Below, piece after piece: positions 35,951 to 45,667 of a stretch of 64,000 nucleotides of DNA. Below the pieces are notes generated by a model. That model did not search any database, had not been told where the DNA came from, and was given only the letters and a program-made list of their open reading frames with translations. Source of the DNA: Bacteroidaceae bacterium (GTDB lineage Bacteria; Bacteroidota; Bacteroidia; Bacteroidales; Bacteroidaceae); assembly GCA_017551845.1 (NCBI GenBank), contig JAFZKR010000072.1:3507-67506 (forward strand), written 5' to 3'. The position numbers and the translations under genes were made by a program. Position 1 is the first letter of the stretch; every line of letters begins with the position of its first letter.

Positions 35951-36976
35951 ATGATAGTAAGAAGCAAAGCTCCGTTGCGCTTAGGTTTTGCAGGAGGCGG
36001 CAGTGATGTCTCTCCTTATAGTGATTTGTATGGAGGTCTGATACTTAACGCCACTGTCAACCTTTATGCATATTGCACGATAGAGGAGACCGAAGACAAT
36101 GCTGTTACTCTGATGGCCACAGACTTGGGACAGGGTACATCGTATCCGCTTGCTGATTTTCTTCCGATTGACGGCACACTTGATCTGCACAAAGGCGTAT
36201 TCAACCGTGTTGTAAAGGACTTTGGCGTAACACCTAAGGCTTGCAGGATAACCACTTATTCCGATGCTCCTGCCGGAAGTGGTCTGGGATCGTCTTCAAC
36301 AATGGTGGTGTGCATACTCAAGGCTTTTGTTGAATGGTTCAATCTCCCTATGGGTGATTATGAGATTGCACGTCTGGCATATCAGATAGAGCGTGTTGAC
36401 TTGGCTCTGAGTGGAGGCAAGCAGGACCAGTATGCCGCCGCATTCGGTGGTTTCAACTTCATGGAATTTCTTACTGACGGCAATGTTATAGTAAATCCGT
36501 TACGCGTCAAGCGTTGGATTGTGGATGAACTGGAATCATCGATTGTGCTTTATTATACAGGTGCATCCCGTTCATCGGCAGCAATAATTGAGGAACAGAA
36601 AAAGAATACCAGCAGCGGAAATGTCCAGGCAGTTGAAGCTATGCACCGCATAAAGCAGAGTGCCATTGATATGAAAAGAGCCCTGCTTGAGGGTAATATG
36701 AAAGAGTTTGCCCGAATATTGGGACAGGCATGGGAAGATAAGAAAAAGATGGCTTCAGCAATCAGCAATCCTATGATTCAGGAGATTTTTGATGTGGCAA
36801 CGGCAGCCGGAGCATTAGCCGGTAAGGTAAGCGGTGCAGGTGGCGGTGGTTTCATCATATTCATGACTGATCCTGCCAAACGCCGTCTGGTAATAAACGC
36901 GTTGAACGGTATGCCCGGCCAGGTGGTGGGATTCCAGTTCAGCGAAGGAGGTACACACGGTTGGAAAATATATTGA
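35951..36976 (+). CDS. hddA: D-glycero-alpha-D-manno-heptose-7-phosphate kinase
   Basis: A 341-residue GHMP kinase. The ATP loop [11 protein letters not shown] near residues 106-116, the N-terminal [13 protein letters not shown] and the C-terminal [10 protein letters not shown] are all present. HddA phosphorylates D-glycero-D-manno-heptose 7-phosphate at C1 in the alpha form, which commits the heptose to the GDP-activated branch rather than the ADP-heptose branch of LPS core. The next three genes supply the remaining steps, which supports this over fucokinase or other GHMP kinases. Confidence 0.88.
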   Translation: MIVRSKAPLRLGFAGGGSDVSPYSDLYGGLILNATVNLYAYCTIEETEDNAVTLMATDLGQGTSYPLADFLPIDGTLDLHKGVFNRVVKDFGVTPKACRITTYSDAPAGSGLGSSSTMVVCILKAFVEWFNLPMGDYEIARLAYQIERVDLALSGGKQDQYAAAFGGFNFMEFLTDGNVIVNPLRVKRWIVDELESSIVLYYTGASRSSAAIIEEQKKNTSSGNVQAVEAMHRIKQSAIDMKRALLEGNMKEFARILGQAWEDKKKMASAISNPMIQEIFDVATAAGALAGKVSGAGGGGFIIFMTDPAKRRLVINALNGMPGQVVGFQFSEGGTHGWKIY

Positions 36977-36988
36977 TCAGGAACTGAT

Positions 36989-37576
36989 ATGAGAAGCATA
37001 AAAGATGAGATAACGCAGTCAATTGCAACAAAGCAGGCAATTCTTGACAACGAGGTTCTGCTTGCCCAAATTGCCCAGGCTGCGGAAATACTGACTCGTG
37101 CTTACAAGGAGGGACACAGTGCCCTTTTGGCCGGCAACGGAGGTTCGGCAGCCGACGCCCAACATCTGGCCGGCGAGCTCGTTAACAAGTTCTATTTCGA
37201 CCGCCCCGGCATCCCGGCTCATTCCCTAAGTACTGATACCTCGGTCATGACAGCCATTGGCAATGACATAGGTTTCAAATATATGTTCGCCCGTCAGGTA
37301 CAGGCCCAGGGCGTGAGAGGTGATGTTTTCATAGGTATCTCAACTTCAGGCAAATCGGAAAACATCATTGAAGCTTTAAAGGTGTGCCGTGAGAAAGGAA
37401 TAGAAACCATCGGTCTTACCGGAAAGAACCCTTCACCCATGGATACACTTGCTGATCTCTGTATCAAGGTGCCTTCGGACTGCACTCCACGTATCCAGGA
37501 GTCGCATATACTGATAGGGCATATCATCTGTGCCATCGTTGAGGAGAACCTGTTCGGAAAGAAGAGCGATGTTTGA
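36989..37576 (+). CDS. gmhA: Sedoheptulose-7-phosphate isomerase
   Basis: A 195-residue SIS-domain enzyme that converts sedoheptulose 7-phosphate to D-glycero-D-manno-heptose 7-phosphate. GNGGSAADAQHLAGEL (about 49-64) and ISTSGKSENI (about 116-125) are the phosphosugar-binding loops. Length is typical. It follows hddA by 12 bp and overlaps hddC by 8 bp. Confidence 0.94.
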   Translation: MRSIKDEITQSIATKQAILDNEVLLAQIAQAAEILTRAYKEGHSALLAGNGGSAADAQHLAGELVNKFYFDRPGIPAHSLSTDTSVMTAIGNDIGFKYMFARQVQAQGVRGDVFIGISTSGKSENIIEALKVCREKGIETIGLTGKNPSPMDTLADLCIKVPSDCTPRIQESHILIGHIICAIVEENLFGKKSDV

Positions 37577-38276
37577 CGTTGTGATTCTGGCTGGAGGATT
37601 GGGAACCCGTTTACGCAGTGTGGTGAGCGATGTACCCAAGTGCATGGCACCTGTCGGCGGACACCCTTTCCTGGACTGGATACTTAGGTGGACAGAAAGA
37701 TTCGAAGTGAACCATATTATTCTTTCACTCGGTTACATGAGCCATGTGGTAATAGAGTGGATAGAGAGCGAACGCCATTCTACTAATAGCGTACCTATAG
37801 ACTGGGTAATTGAGGATTCCCCGCTGGGAACCGGTGGAGGAATAAGACTTGCCATGTCAAAAGTGTGTTGTGAACGTACTGTAGTGCTGAACGGTGATAC
37901 CTTTTTCGATGTTGACCTTAATGCTTTGTGCGCATTCAGCAGAAAAAGCGGCTCGCCAATTACCGTAGCTCTTAAGCCTATGACCAGTTTCGACAGATAC
38001 GGTTCTGTCACAATTGACCTGAATAACCGCATCACATCCTTCAATGAAAAGAGATATTGTGAGATAGGTCTCATTAACGGCGGCATTTATTGCATAGACT
38101 CTTCCTGTGACCTATTGACTGACAAGCCGGATAAATTTTCGTTCGAGAAGGAGATACTGGAGCCCCTTTCGGAGGAGGGAGTTCTTTCCGGTTTCGTATG
38201 CGATGGAACTTTCATTGATATAGGAATACCTGAGGATTGGGCTTCAGCCCAGACATTGATTCCTGCAAGTGTCTGA
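37569..38276 (+). CDS. hddC: D-glycero-alpha-D-manno-heptose-1-phosphate guanylyltransferase
   Basis: A 235-residue nucleotidyltransferase with LAGGLGTRL near the N-terminus and VPKCMAPVGGHPFLD, as in sugar-1-phosphate guanylyltransferases. It forms GDP-D-glycero-alpha-D-manno-heptose from heptose 1-phosphate and GTP. The start is the ATG at 37569 (MFDVVILAGG), 8 bp inside the end of gmhA; the upstream reading from 37530 is in another frame of gmhA. The GDP specificity is inferred from the neighbouring hddA. Confidence 0.88.
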   Translation: MFDVVILAGGLGTRLRSVVSDVPKCMAPVGGHPFLDWILRWTERFEVNHIILSLGYMSHVVIEWIESERHSTNSVPIDWVIEDSPLGTGGGIRLAMSKVCCERTVVLNGDTFFDVDLNALCAFSRKSGSPITVALKPMTSFDRYGSVTIDLNNRITSFNEKRYCEIGLINGGIYCIDSSCDLLTDKPDKFSFEKEILEPLSEEGVLSGFVCDGTFIDIGIPEDWASAQTLIPASV

Positions 38277-38283
38277 CAATGCT

Positions 38284-38754
38284 ATGATTATACCGGAGGA
38301 AATCCTAACCCATTGTGATACGCTGTTTCTTGATCGTGACGGTGTTGTCAATGTTTGGCTTCCCGACGATTATGTCAAGAGCTGGGAGGAGTTCCGTTTC
38401 AATGAGGGATTCCTGGATTTCATTAGCCGGTATTCGGGTTCATTCCGACATATCATCATCGTGACAAACCAACGTGGTGTAGGCAAGGGCCTCATGACAC
38501 CTGGGCAACTTGAAGAAATTCACTCAAGAATGCTTGAATGCATTGCCGCTGCCGGCGGGAGGATAGACCGCATCTATGTCTGTACTTCGACCGATGATTC
38601 AGATTCCATGCGCAAGCCCAACTGCGGAATGGCTTTGCAGGCCATGCGGGACTTTCCTGAAATAAGGATGGAAAGGTCCCTTATGATCGGGGACCAGCCT
38701 TCGGACCGTCTTTTTGCCTTGAACTGCGGTATGCGTTTTCTTCTTTGGGAGTAG
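38284..38754 (+). CDS. gmhB: D-glycero-D-manno-heptose-1,7-bisphosphate 7-phosphatase
   Basis: A 156-residue HAD-family phosphatase. LFLDRDGVVN holds the nucleophile Asp and the acid Asp of HAD motif I, IIVTNQRGVGKG is motif II, and MIGDQPSDR is the metal site. It removes the 7-phosphate of heptose bisphosphate before GDP activation. I chose the ATG at 38284; a GTG at 38269 inside the end of hddC would add five residues and is possible. It is the last gene of the heptose operon. Confidence 0.87.
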   Translation: MIIPEEILTHCDTLFLDRDGVVNVWLPDDYVKSWEEFRFNEGFLDFISRYSGSFRHIIIVTNQRGVGKGLMTPGQLEEIHSRMLECIAAAGGRIDRIYVCTSTDDSDSMRKPNCGMALQAMRDFPEIRMERSLMIGDQPSDRLFALNCGMRFLLWE

Positions 38755-38774
38755 GTGTATCACCTCTTTTTATT
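38753..38774 (+). terminator. Short hairpin after gmhB
   Basis: AGGTG (38753-38757), TAT, CACCT (38761-38765), then CTTTTTATT. The stem is only 5 bp, but the T run and its place between convergent genes fit a weak terminator of the heptose operon. Confidence 0.45.
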
Positions 38775-39894
38775 CAGCAGCCTTTCTTACTGAACGGGTC
38801 ATATTGGACCAAGCGTATTTCTTCTTTTCCTGAAGGATGCCCTCAGTGAACTGTTCCTGCCGTCCGTTTCTAAAGAAATCAGCAAGTGCGTCGGCTATAG
38901 CTCCAGTTTCAGGGGCTACCACGTAACCCACTTTGCCGTCGGGCACGATTTCAGCCAAACCGCCCACATCGGTCACAAGCATGGGTTTCTCAAAGTGATA
39001 TGCTATCTGTGTCACTCCGCTTTGAGTAGCTGATTTGTATGGCTGTACTATTAAGTCGGCCGCCCCGAAACAGTAGCGTACTTCACTGTCGGGCACAAAA
39101 TCGCTCTTCCACACAACCGTTCCTTCAAGGCCGAGTTCCTTTTCAAGTTGATAATATTTTTCGGAACCGCTATAGAACTCTCCTGCCACGATAAGCCGAA
39201 CGTTCATGCTACGGAACCTGCTGTCTGCGTATGCCTTGAGCAACAGGTCTAACCCTTTGTAGTCACGAATCAGACCAAAGAAAAGCATATATCTAGGCCC
39301 ATCGTCAAGTCCGAGGAATCGCAGTGATTCTTCACGTGTGGCCTTGGGACCGAAGTTGTCATAGAGCGGATGCCGGCAGAAAATACGCGGCTTGACAGTA
39401 TCAAATTTACCCAAATCCTCAAGAACGGACTCTGACATGGCTATGAATCCGTCAACTGAGCGGGTGAAATATCGGGCTAAAAGCCTGTCGCCGGGACGGT
39501 GTTCATGAGGTATTATGTTATCCAATATGGAAACAGTTTTTGTCTTTCCGTTGCGTCTCGCTATTCTGGCCGCCATACCGAGGGACGGGGCCATGAAGGG
39601 CAACCAGAACTTTATGATGAGAATGTCGGGTTGCAACCTCTTGATGGCACGTCCGGTCTTTATCCAGCTCAACGGGTTGACGGAGTTTAAACTACGCGTT
39701 ATCTTCAAATCCCGCGGAGCCGGTTCTGTGGAATATTGCGTCTTGCCCGGAAAGAGGAAAGACGGGTATTGAAGAGTGAATGTGAATATGGTCACATCAT
39801 CGCCTTGAGCTGCGAACTCCCGTGCAAGGCGTTCGTTATATACTGCAAGCCCGCCTCTGTATGGCCAGGCGGTGCCCAAAATAGCTATTTTCAT
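38770..39894 (-). CDS. Glycosyltransferase family 4
   Basis: A 374-residue GT-B-fold glycosyltransferase. The N-terminus ILGTAWPYRGGLAVYNERL carries the Gly-rich acceptor-side loop, and the C-terminal half shows the donor-side motifs (LFFGLIRDYKGLDLLLKAY and SATQSGVTQIAYHFEKP). The start is the ATG at 39894 (MKIAILGTAW); a longer reading adds 22 unlikely residues. It converges on the GDP-heptose operon and could use its product, but this is only suggested by position. Confidence 0.88.
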   Translation of the reverse strand: MKIAILGTAWPYRGGLAVYNERLAREFAAQGDDVTIFTFTLQYPSFLFPGKTQYSTEPAPRDLKITRSLNSVNPLSWIKTGRAIKRLQPDILIIKFWLPFMAPSLGMAARIARRNGKTKTVSILDNIIPHEHRPGDRLLARYFTRSVDGFIAMSESVLEDLGKFDTVKPRIFCRHPLYDNFGPKATREESLRFLGLDDGPRYMLFFGLIRDYKGLDLLLKAYADSRFRSMNVRLIVAGEFYSGSEKYYQLEKELGLEGTVVWKSDFVPDSEVRYCFGAADLIVQPYKSATQSGVTQIAYHFEKPMLVTDVGGLAEIVPDGKVGYVVAPETGAIADALADFFRNGRQEQFTEGILQEKKKYAWSNMTRSVRKAAE

Positions 39895-39966
39895 AACCGG
39901 TAATGGAGTATTTCGGAACAAAAATAGTACTTTCGCACAACAATACAACATGTAAACCATTCAAGT

Positions 39967-42417
39967 ATGGAAAAGAAGAGATTTCAAAGGTTCCTGCCTT
40001 ACATAACAGCCATTGTGGTGTTTGCCCTTATTTCGTCACTGTATTGTCTGCCGGTCTTTCAGGGGAAGCAGATACATACAGGCGATGATGACATGGCTCT
40101 TTCGGCCGTTCAGGAGGCACGCCGTTTTCATGAGGATACCGGCAATTATACATGGTGGACCGGCTCGATGTTTTCCGGTATGCCTACTTTCCAGATAGGC
40201 GGTGGAAAATACCTCTCCCAGAAACTGATGAAACCCCTGTTGCAGATATGTCACCCGTCATCCAAAAAGATGCCGTTGGTATTCATCATGTTTTTTGTAA
40301 GTTTCTTCATTCTGTTCAGGTCATTTAAAATTGACAGATGGCTCTCCATAGTAGGTGCCCTTGCCACAGGATTCTCATCCTATTTCTTCATAATAGAGGC
40401 GGCGGGGCATAATGGTAAGGCATGGTCCATCGCAATGATGTCCGTGGTTCTGGGGGGATTCTATCTGATTTTCAACAAAAGGTACGGGTGGGGAGTCGCT
40501 CTGGTCATGGTGTTCACCGCAATGGGATTCACACCTCATCCTCAGATGGCTTACTACATGTACATGCTCATAGGCTTTCTCTTCCTTGTTGAAATCTATA
40601 TTCATGTCAAGGAAAAAAGATACAAGGAATTAGGTATAGCGACACTTCTTTTCGTACTTTCCGTAGGTGTGGGAATGGGAACAGGTACGGCCAATGTTTT
40701 CGCCAACCGTGAATATGCCACTGAGACCATGCGTGGAGGACATTCCGAACTCACACCTGAATCAGATTCCAACAAGACCAAGGGTCTGAACCTGGATTAT
40801 GCCACAGCTTGGAGCTACGGTATAGATGAATCGCTCACTTTCCTGATACCGGGATTTATGGGAACAGCATCGGGTTACGATCTCGGCACGGATTCAGAGC
40901 TGTACCGTGTTATGGTCAAAAACGGTGTTCCTAGATCCGATGCGAAACAGATCAGTCAGCAAGCTCCCACATATTGGGGTGAACAACCGTTTACCGTAGG
41001 GTCTGTTTATGCAGGAGCGGCTGTATGTTTCCTTTTCCTGTTGGGACTCCTTATTGTGAAAGGTCCCTATAAATGGGGTTTGCTCATAGCAACAGTCCTT
41101 TCGTTTGCCCTTTCTTGGGGTAAGAACTGGATGGGGCTCACGGAATTCTTTTTCAACTGGTTCCCTCTCTATGACAAGTTCCGTTCCGTATCCTCCATAT
41201 TGATTGTGGCCGAGGTTACCATGCCTTTACTTGGCTTCCTTGCCATGAAACAGATTATGGAAGGTGAGACGAATAAAGGGGAACTGAACCGCAGCATCTA
41301 TATCTCGGCAGGAGTGACAGGTGGTATATGTCTCTTACTAGCTCTGTTCGGAGGTTCCATGCTCTCCTTTACATCATCCTACGATGCAAGCATCCAGGAT
41401 GCATGGCCGGATTGGCTGTACGCTGCTCTGATTGATGACCGTGCCTCCATGCTTCGGAGTGATTCTTTCCGTTCACTTCTGTTTGTGCTTCTTACGGCTG
41501 CTGTGGTTTGGCTCTATTCCAACGGCAAGATCAGACAGAACATAATGGTAATAGGATTGGGAATCATAGTAATAGCCGACATGTGGCCCATTGACCGCCG
41601 TTTCCTGAATGACAGCAACTACGTCACTCCTAAACAGAGTAAAAATAGTTTTGCCATGCAACCCTACGAGAAGGCCATACTCTCAGACCCTGATCCCCAT
41701 TTTCGAGTATTCAACCTTGCTGCCAATACCTTTAACGATGCACGTACCTCCTATTATCTCAAATCACTTGGTGGTTACAGTGCTGCCAAGCTGCGCCGTT
41801 ATCAGGATATCATAGACGAATATCTTTCCAAGGCAGATATAGGAATAGTGAGCATGCTAAACGGCAAGTATATAATTACCAAAGGCGAGGATGGTAATCC
41901 CGCCCCGCTCAGGAATCCGGGCGCCATGGGTAATGCCTGGTTTGTGGATTCCGTGGTGGTAGTTCCGGGGCCGGTGGAGGAGTGTGCCGCTCTGAGCAGC
42001 ATAAATCTGAGAAACACGGCGGTGCTTGACGATGATTTTTCAGCGTTTGTGAAAGATTTCCGTCCCGGCCATGATAACTCGGCCACAATAAAGCTTAATA
42101 CCTATGCGCCCGATGCCCTCACGTACAGTTCGAGCTCATCGGCAGATGGTACAATAGTGTTCTCGGAAATATATTACCCTTACGGATGGAAAGCCTATGT
42201 TGACGGCAATCCATGTGAGATTTTCCGTGTGAACTATCTGCTCAGGGCAATCAATGTCCCGGCAGGAAATCATAAAATAGTGTTCGAGTTCCGTCCTGAC
42301 AGTGTCAGGAAGGGAAATCTTCTTTCCGGGATTTTTGTGGGGATAATGTACCTTACTCTCCTTGCTTTGATAGCAGGAACTCTAATAAGGAGAGGTCGTC
42401 AGCGTAAGTCAGCTTGA
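39967..42417 (+). CDS. YfhO-like large membrane protein
   Basis: An 816-residue protein with about twelve or more membrane helices and a C-terminal soluble domain (about 610-780) ending in a last helix (about 785-805). The N-terminal helix followed by FQGKQIHTGDD, the WWTGSMFSGMPTFQ segment and the C-terminal YYPYGWKAYVDG stretch are typical of the YfhO family. Members resemble GT-C glycosyltransferases and are tied to glycosylation of lipids or teichoic acids in Firmicutes; in Bacteroidetes the role is unknown. Its 3' end overlaps the opposing ispD-like gene by 65 bp. Confidence 0.82.
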   Translation: MEKKRFQRFLPYITAIVVFALISSLYCLPVFQGKQIHTGDDDMALSAVQEARRFHEDTGNYTWWTGSMFSGMPTFQIGGGKYLSQKLMKPLLQICHPSSKKMPLVFIMFFVSFFILFRSFKIDRWLSIVGALATGFSSYFFIIEAAGHNGKAWSIAMMSVVLGGFYLIFNKRYGWGVALVMVFTAMGFTPHPQMAYYMYMLIGFLFLVEIYIHVKEKRYKELGIATLLFVLSVGVGMGTGTANVFANREYATETMRGGHSELTPESDSNKTKGLNLDYATAWSYGIDESLTFLIPGFMGTASGYDLGTDSELYRVMVKNGVPRSDAKQISQQAPTYWGEQPFTVGSVYAGAAVCFLFLLGLLIVKGPYKWGLLIATVLSFALSWGKNWMGLTEFFFNWFPLYDKFRSVSSILIVAEVTMPLLGFLAMKQIMEGETNKGELNRSIYISAGVTGGICLLLALFGGSMLSFTSSYDASIQDAWPDWLYAALIDDRASMLRSDSFRSLLFVLLTAAVVWLYSNGKIRQNIMVIGLGIIVIADMWPIDRRFLNDSNYVTPKQSKNSFAMQPYEKAILSDPDPHFRVFNLAANTFNDARTSYYLKSLGGYSAAKLRRYQDIIDEYLSKADIGIVSMLNGKYIITKGEDGNPAPLRNPGAMGNAWFVDSVVVVPGPVEECAALSSINLRNTAVLDDDFSAFVKDFRPGHDNSATIKLNTYAPDALTYSSSSSADGTIVFSEIYYPYGWKAYVDGNPCEIFRVNYLLRAINVPAGNHKIVFEFRPDSVRKGNLLSGIFVGIMYLTLLALIAGTLIRRGRQRKSA

Positions 42418-43057
42418 TATTTCTTTCGCTTCCTCGTACTATGCCAATCTTCACGTCCGGGAGGTAACGCAATACAGTTCCGCAGTCATCGGTAGCAGTG
42501 AAAGCCGGATCCTGCAGGGCTATGCAGTATGCCTCCTGTATGGTTTTCTGGCGGAAACCCTGCGGAGTCTGCATCCTCCACAGTAGGTGTCGTTCCTGAA
42601 TTGATTCCATAACCGTTCCGGCTGCATCACATTGTACAATCGTATCAACTGTAGGTATGGCCACATCTACGGCATCGTACTTTTCCATTGCCTTTAATGT
42701 ATCGGTAATTATCTGTTCAGATACTAACGGGCGGGCAGCATCGTGGAATAGCATTACTGCGTCAGGATTGCCGGCAAAATAACGTACTGCTGCCAGACTG
42801 GAGTCAAAACGCTCCTTTCCACCGGGCAATACTGCAGACACCTTGGTCCAATTATGTGCTGAGATGAGGTTTTCAACCCAAGCAATGAACTGTGGTGCGG
42901 TAACAATCACCACCTGGTCTATGCCGGGATGGTTGTGGAAAGTCTGTACGGAGTGTTCCAATACAGTCTTTCCCCCCAATGGCAGGAACTGCTTAGGGGT
43001 GGAAAAGCCGGTTCTTGAACCGGAGCCTGCTGCAAGTATGACTCCGACTGTATTCAT
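42353..43057 (-). CDS. ispD: IspD/TarI-family cytidylyltransferase
   Basis: A 234-residue CTP-dependent transferase. ILAAGSGSRTGFSTPKQFLP is the N-terminal nucleotide loop, and FHDAARPL and WRMQTPQGF are the other family signatures. The usual role is CDP-methylerythritol formation in the MEP isoprenoid pathway. The same family contains ribitol-5-phosphate cytidylyltransferase (TarI/Bcs1), which cannot be excluded because this genome also has a CDP-alcohol-type glycan locus at 5-15 kb. It is 9 bp downstream of metG in the same direction. Confidence 0.8.
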   Translation of the reverse strand: MNTVGVILAAGSGSRTGFSTPKQFLPLGGKTVLEHSVQTFHNHPGIDQVVIVTAPQFIAWVENLISAHNWTKVSAVLPGGKERFDSSLAAVRYFAGNPDAVMLFHDAARPLVSEQIITDTLKAMEKYDAVDVAIPTVDTIVQCDAAGTVMESIQERHLLWRMQTPQGFRQKTIQEAYCIALQDPAFTATDDCGTVLRYLPDVKIGIVRGSERNIKLTYADDLSLLEFLLSKQGE

Positions 43058-43066
43058 AGTAGTTTT

Positions 43067-45127
43067 TTAGCAGACTTCACTACCTGGTTTTACGGGACGT
43101 TGAACTGTTGTCACGGTCAGTGTGCCGTCGGCATCGAGTGCGCTCAGTATCATGCCCTGGCTCTCAATGCCACGTATTGTACGCGGTGCCAGATTGGCAA
43201 TAAAGCAAACCTGTTTGCCTAGCAGATCCTCGGGCTTGTACCACTGGGCAATGCCTGAAAGGATGGTACGGCCTCCCAAGCCGTCATCAATCTTGAACTG
43301 GAGCAGTTTATCTGCCTTGGGAACCTTGGTGCACTCAAGTACTGTGCCTACGCGGATATCCAGTTTCTCAAACTCCGGGAACTGGATGTTTGCCTTAATG
43401 GGGTTGGCAGGCTGTGCTGCTGCGGCAGCCTTCTCATTCTCTTCTTTGCGCTTGAGCAATTTCTGGATCTGAGCCTCAATGGCATCATCTTCAATCTTCT
43501 CAAACAGCAGTTCGGGCTTGGTTAGTTTGTGGCCGGCGGGGAGCAGGTCAATTGCACCCAGACGGTCCCACTGAGCACCTTCCAGAGCAATCATGCCGCG
43601 CAGTTTCTCACTTGAGAACGGCAGGAACGGCTCGAATGCGATTGCCAGGTTGGCAACCAGCTGCAGGGCTATGTTAAGGATTGTCTCAACACGCTTCATA
43701 TCGGTCTTGGCCAGTTTCCAGGGCTCGGTATCGGCCAGGTACTTGTTACCTATGCGGGCCAGGTTCATGGCCTCCTTCTGTGCCTCGCGGAACTTGAAGT
43801 TGTCAAGCAATGACTCAAGCTGCTTCTTTACATCGGCAAACTCCTTAAGGGTGTCGCGGTCATAGTCATTCAGTTCACCGCATGGGGGAACCACGCCGTC
43901 AAAGTATTTCTGTGTCAGAACCAGGGCGCGGTTAACAAAATTACCGTAAATGGCAACCAACTCATTGTTATTGCGGGCCTGGAAATCCTTCCATGTAAAG
44001 TTGTTGTCCTTGGTCTCGGGAGCATTGGCGGTAAGCACGTAGCGCATTACATCGGCCTTGCCGGGGAAATCCTCCAGGTACTCGTGTACCCATACGGCCC
44101 AGTTGCGTGAGGTGGAGATCTTGTCATCCTCCAGGTTCAGGAACTCATTGCTGGGAACGTTGTCGGGAAGTATGAATGAACCCTCGGCTTTAAGCATTGA
44201 GGGGAACACTATGCAGTGGAATACTATGTTGTCCTTACCGATAAAGTGGATCAGACGGGTGTCGGGATCCTTCCACCATGTTTCCCAGCTGCCGCGCTCG
44301 GGATGCTGGTCGCAATACTCCTTGGTGTTGCTTATGTAGCCTATGGGAGCATCGAACCATACGTACAGGACCTTGCCCTCGGCGCCCTCAACGGGAACGG
44401 GTATACCCCAATCCAGGTCGCGGCTCACGGCGCGGGGCTGAAGACCCATGTCAAGCCAGCTCTTGCACTGTCCATAGACATTGGGACGCCACTCTTTGTG
44501 CTCCTGCAATATCCATTTTTCAAGCCACTCCTGATACTGCTCCAGAGGCAGGTACCAGTGTGTTGTCTCCTTCATTACGGGCTTGCTGCCGCTTACGGTG
44601 CTGACCGGGTTGATGAGCTCTGTGGGTGAGAGTGATGTACCGCACTTTTCGCACTGGTCACCGTATGCGTGGTCATAGTGGCAGTGAGGGCACTCGCCGG
44701 TTATGTATCGGTCGGCCAGGAACATGTGGGCCTCCTCGTCATAGTACTGCTCACTTGTCTTCTGTATGAACTTGCCGGTATCGTACAGCTTGCGGAAGAA
44801 ATCGGCAGCCAGCTTATGGTGTACGGGAGAACTGGTACGTCCGTAGATATCGTACGATATGCCCATACCCTTGAAGGTATCCTTCATCTGATAGTGGTAG
44901 CGGTCAATGATCTCCTTGGGGGTAACGCCCTCTTTCTTGGCGCGGATAGTGATAGGCACTCCGTGCTCGTCACTGCCTCCAATGAACATCACATCTACCT
45001 TTTTGAGACGTTGGTAACGGACATAAATATCGGCCGGAACGTAAGCGCCTGCCAGATGTCCTATGTGCAGCGGGCCGTTGGCGTAGGGCAGAGCCGATGT
45101 AACCAGAATCCTCTTGTACTCTTTCAT
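43067..45127 (-). CDS. metG: Methionyl-tRNA synthetase
   Basis: A 686-residue class I aminoacyl-tRNA synthetase. HIGH is at 21-24, the KMSKS equivalent is KISTS at 336-340, four zinc cysteines lie at 146, 149, 159 and 162, and a C-terminal tRNA-binding (EMAP/Trbp111-like) domain covers about 580-686 ([16 protein letters not shown]). The linker before it is Ala/Glu/Lys-rich. I chose MKEYKRIL at 45127; MIDNN at 45142 adds five residues. Longer readings run into the rpsO terminator. Confidence 0.95.
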   Translation of the reverse strand: MKEYKRILVTSALPYANGPLHIGHLAGAYVPADIYVRYQRLKKVDVMFIGGSDEHGVPITIRAKKEGVTPKEIIDRYHYQMKDTFKGMGISYDIYGRTSSPVHHKLAADFFRKLYDTGKFIQKTSEQYYDEEAHMFLADRYITGECPHCHYDHAYGDQCEKCGTSLSPTELINPVSTVSGSKPVMKETTHWYLPLEQYQEWLEKWILQEHKEWRPNVYGQCKSWLDMGLQPRAVSRDLDWGIPVPVEGAEGKVLYVWFDAPIGYISNTKEYCDQHPERGSWETWWKDPDTRLIHFIGKDNIVFHCIVFPSMLKAEGSFILPDNVPSNEFLNLEDDKISTSRNWAVWVHEYLEDFPGKADVMRYVLTANAPETKDNNFTWKDFQARNNNELVAIYGNFVNRALVLTQKYFDGVVPPCGELNDYDRDTLKEFADVKKQLESLLDNFKFREAQKEAMNLARIGNKYLADTEPWKLAKTDMKRVETILNIALQLVANLAIAFEPFLPFSSEKLRGMIALEGAQWDRLGAIDLLPAGHKLTKPELLFEKIEDDAIEAQIQKLLKRKEENEKAAAAAQPANPIKANIQFPEFEKLDIRVGTVLECTKVPKADKLLQFKIDDGLGGRTILSGIAQWYKPEDLLGKQVCFIANLAPRTIRGIESQGMILSALDADGTLTVTTVQRPVKPGSEVC

Positions 45128-45216
45128 ATTATTGTCAATCATTTTTTTCAGTCCGCAAAGGTATAAAAAAGTTCTCGGTTTGCTTAAATGGGAAATTAGA
45201 AAAGGTCTGTGACTAC

Positions 45217-45268
45217 AGTGATGAAAAAAGAGGGTTGGCCTATTGACCAACCCTCTTTTTTCATCACT
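45217..45268 (-). terminator. Strong terminator of rpsO
   Basis: Two perfect 22-bp arms (45217-45238 and 45247-45268) surround an 8-nt loop. GC-rich GAGGGTTGG/CCAACCCTC lies at the tip, with A6/T6 tracts outside it. It lies directly after the rpsO stop and before metG, and would act in both directions. Confidence 0.9.
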
Positions 45269-45272
45269 AGCC

Positions 45273-45542
45273 TTACTTGCGCAGGCCCAGTTCCTTGACA
45301 ATTGCACGGTAGCGCTCGATATCCCTCTCCTTGAGGTAATTGAGCAGTGCGCGACGCTTGCCGACCAACTGGGTCAGAGCCCTTTCGGTGCTATAATCCT
45401 TACGGTTCTCCTTAAGATGTTCCGTCAAATGGGATATACGGTATGAGAACAAGGCTATCTGGGACTCAGGGGACCCGGTATCCGTGTTGGACTTTCCGTA
45501 CTTTCCAAAGATTTCTTGTTTTTTCTCTTTGTCTAAATACAT
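45273..45542 (-). CDS. rpsO: 30S ribosomal protein S15
   Basis: An 89-residue S15 protein that binds 16S rRNA at the central-domain junction. [21 protein letters not shown] and the [11 protein letters not shown] helix are diagnostic. It has its own promoter and a strong terminator. Confidence 0.98.
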   Translation of the reverse strand: MYLDKEKKQEIFGKYGKSNTDTGSPESQIALFSYRISHLTEHLKENRKDYSTERALTQLVGKRRALLNYLKERDIERYRAIVKELGLRK

Positions 45543-45579
45543 TTTCCTGTAATTAATGTGAAAACTCGTTTAGCGGGCG

Positions 45580-45609
45580 CAAAGTTACCTCTTCTTTTTT
45601 AATATGCAA
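45580..45609 (-). promoter_or_regulatory. Promoter of rpsO
   Basis: On the minus strand TTG (45609-45607), a 19-bp spacer and TAACTTTG (45587-45580) match the consensus, about 40 bp before the ATG. Confidence 0.75.
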
Positions 45610-45632
45610 TCTTTTTTATAACATTTTTGCCG

Positions 45633-45640
45633 TAACTTTG
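45633..45640 (+). promoter_or_regulatory. -7 element for typA
   Basis: TAACTTTG on the plus strand, 28 bp before the typA ATG and divergent from the rpsO promoter. The -33 region is a T run (45612-45617) without a clear TTG. Confidence 0.6.
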
Positions 45641-45667
45641 CAGCCGATGATATATAAGGAATAGAGT

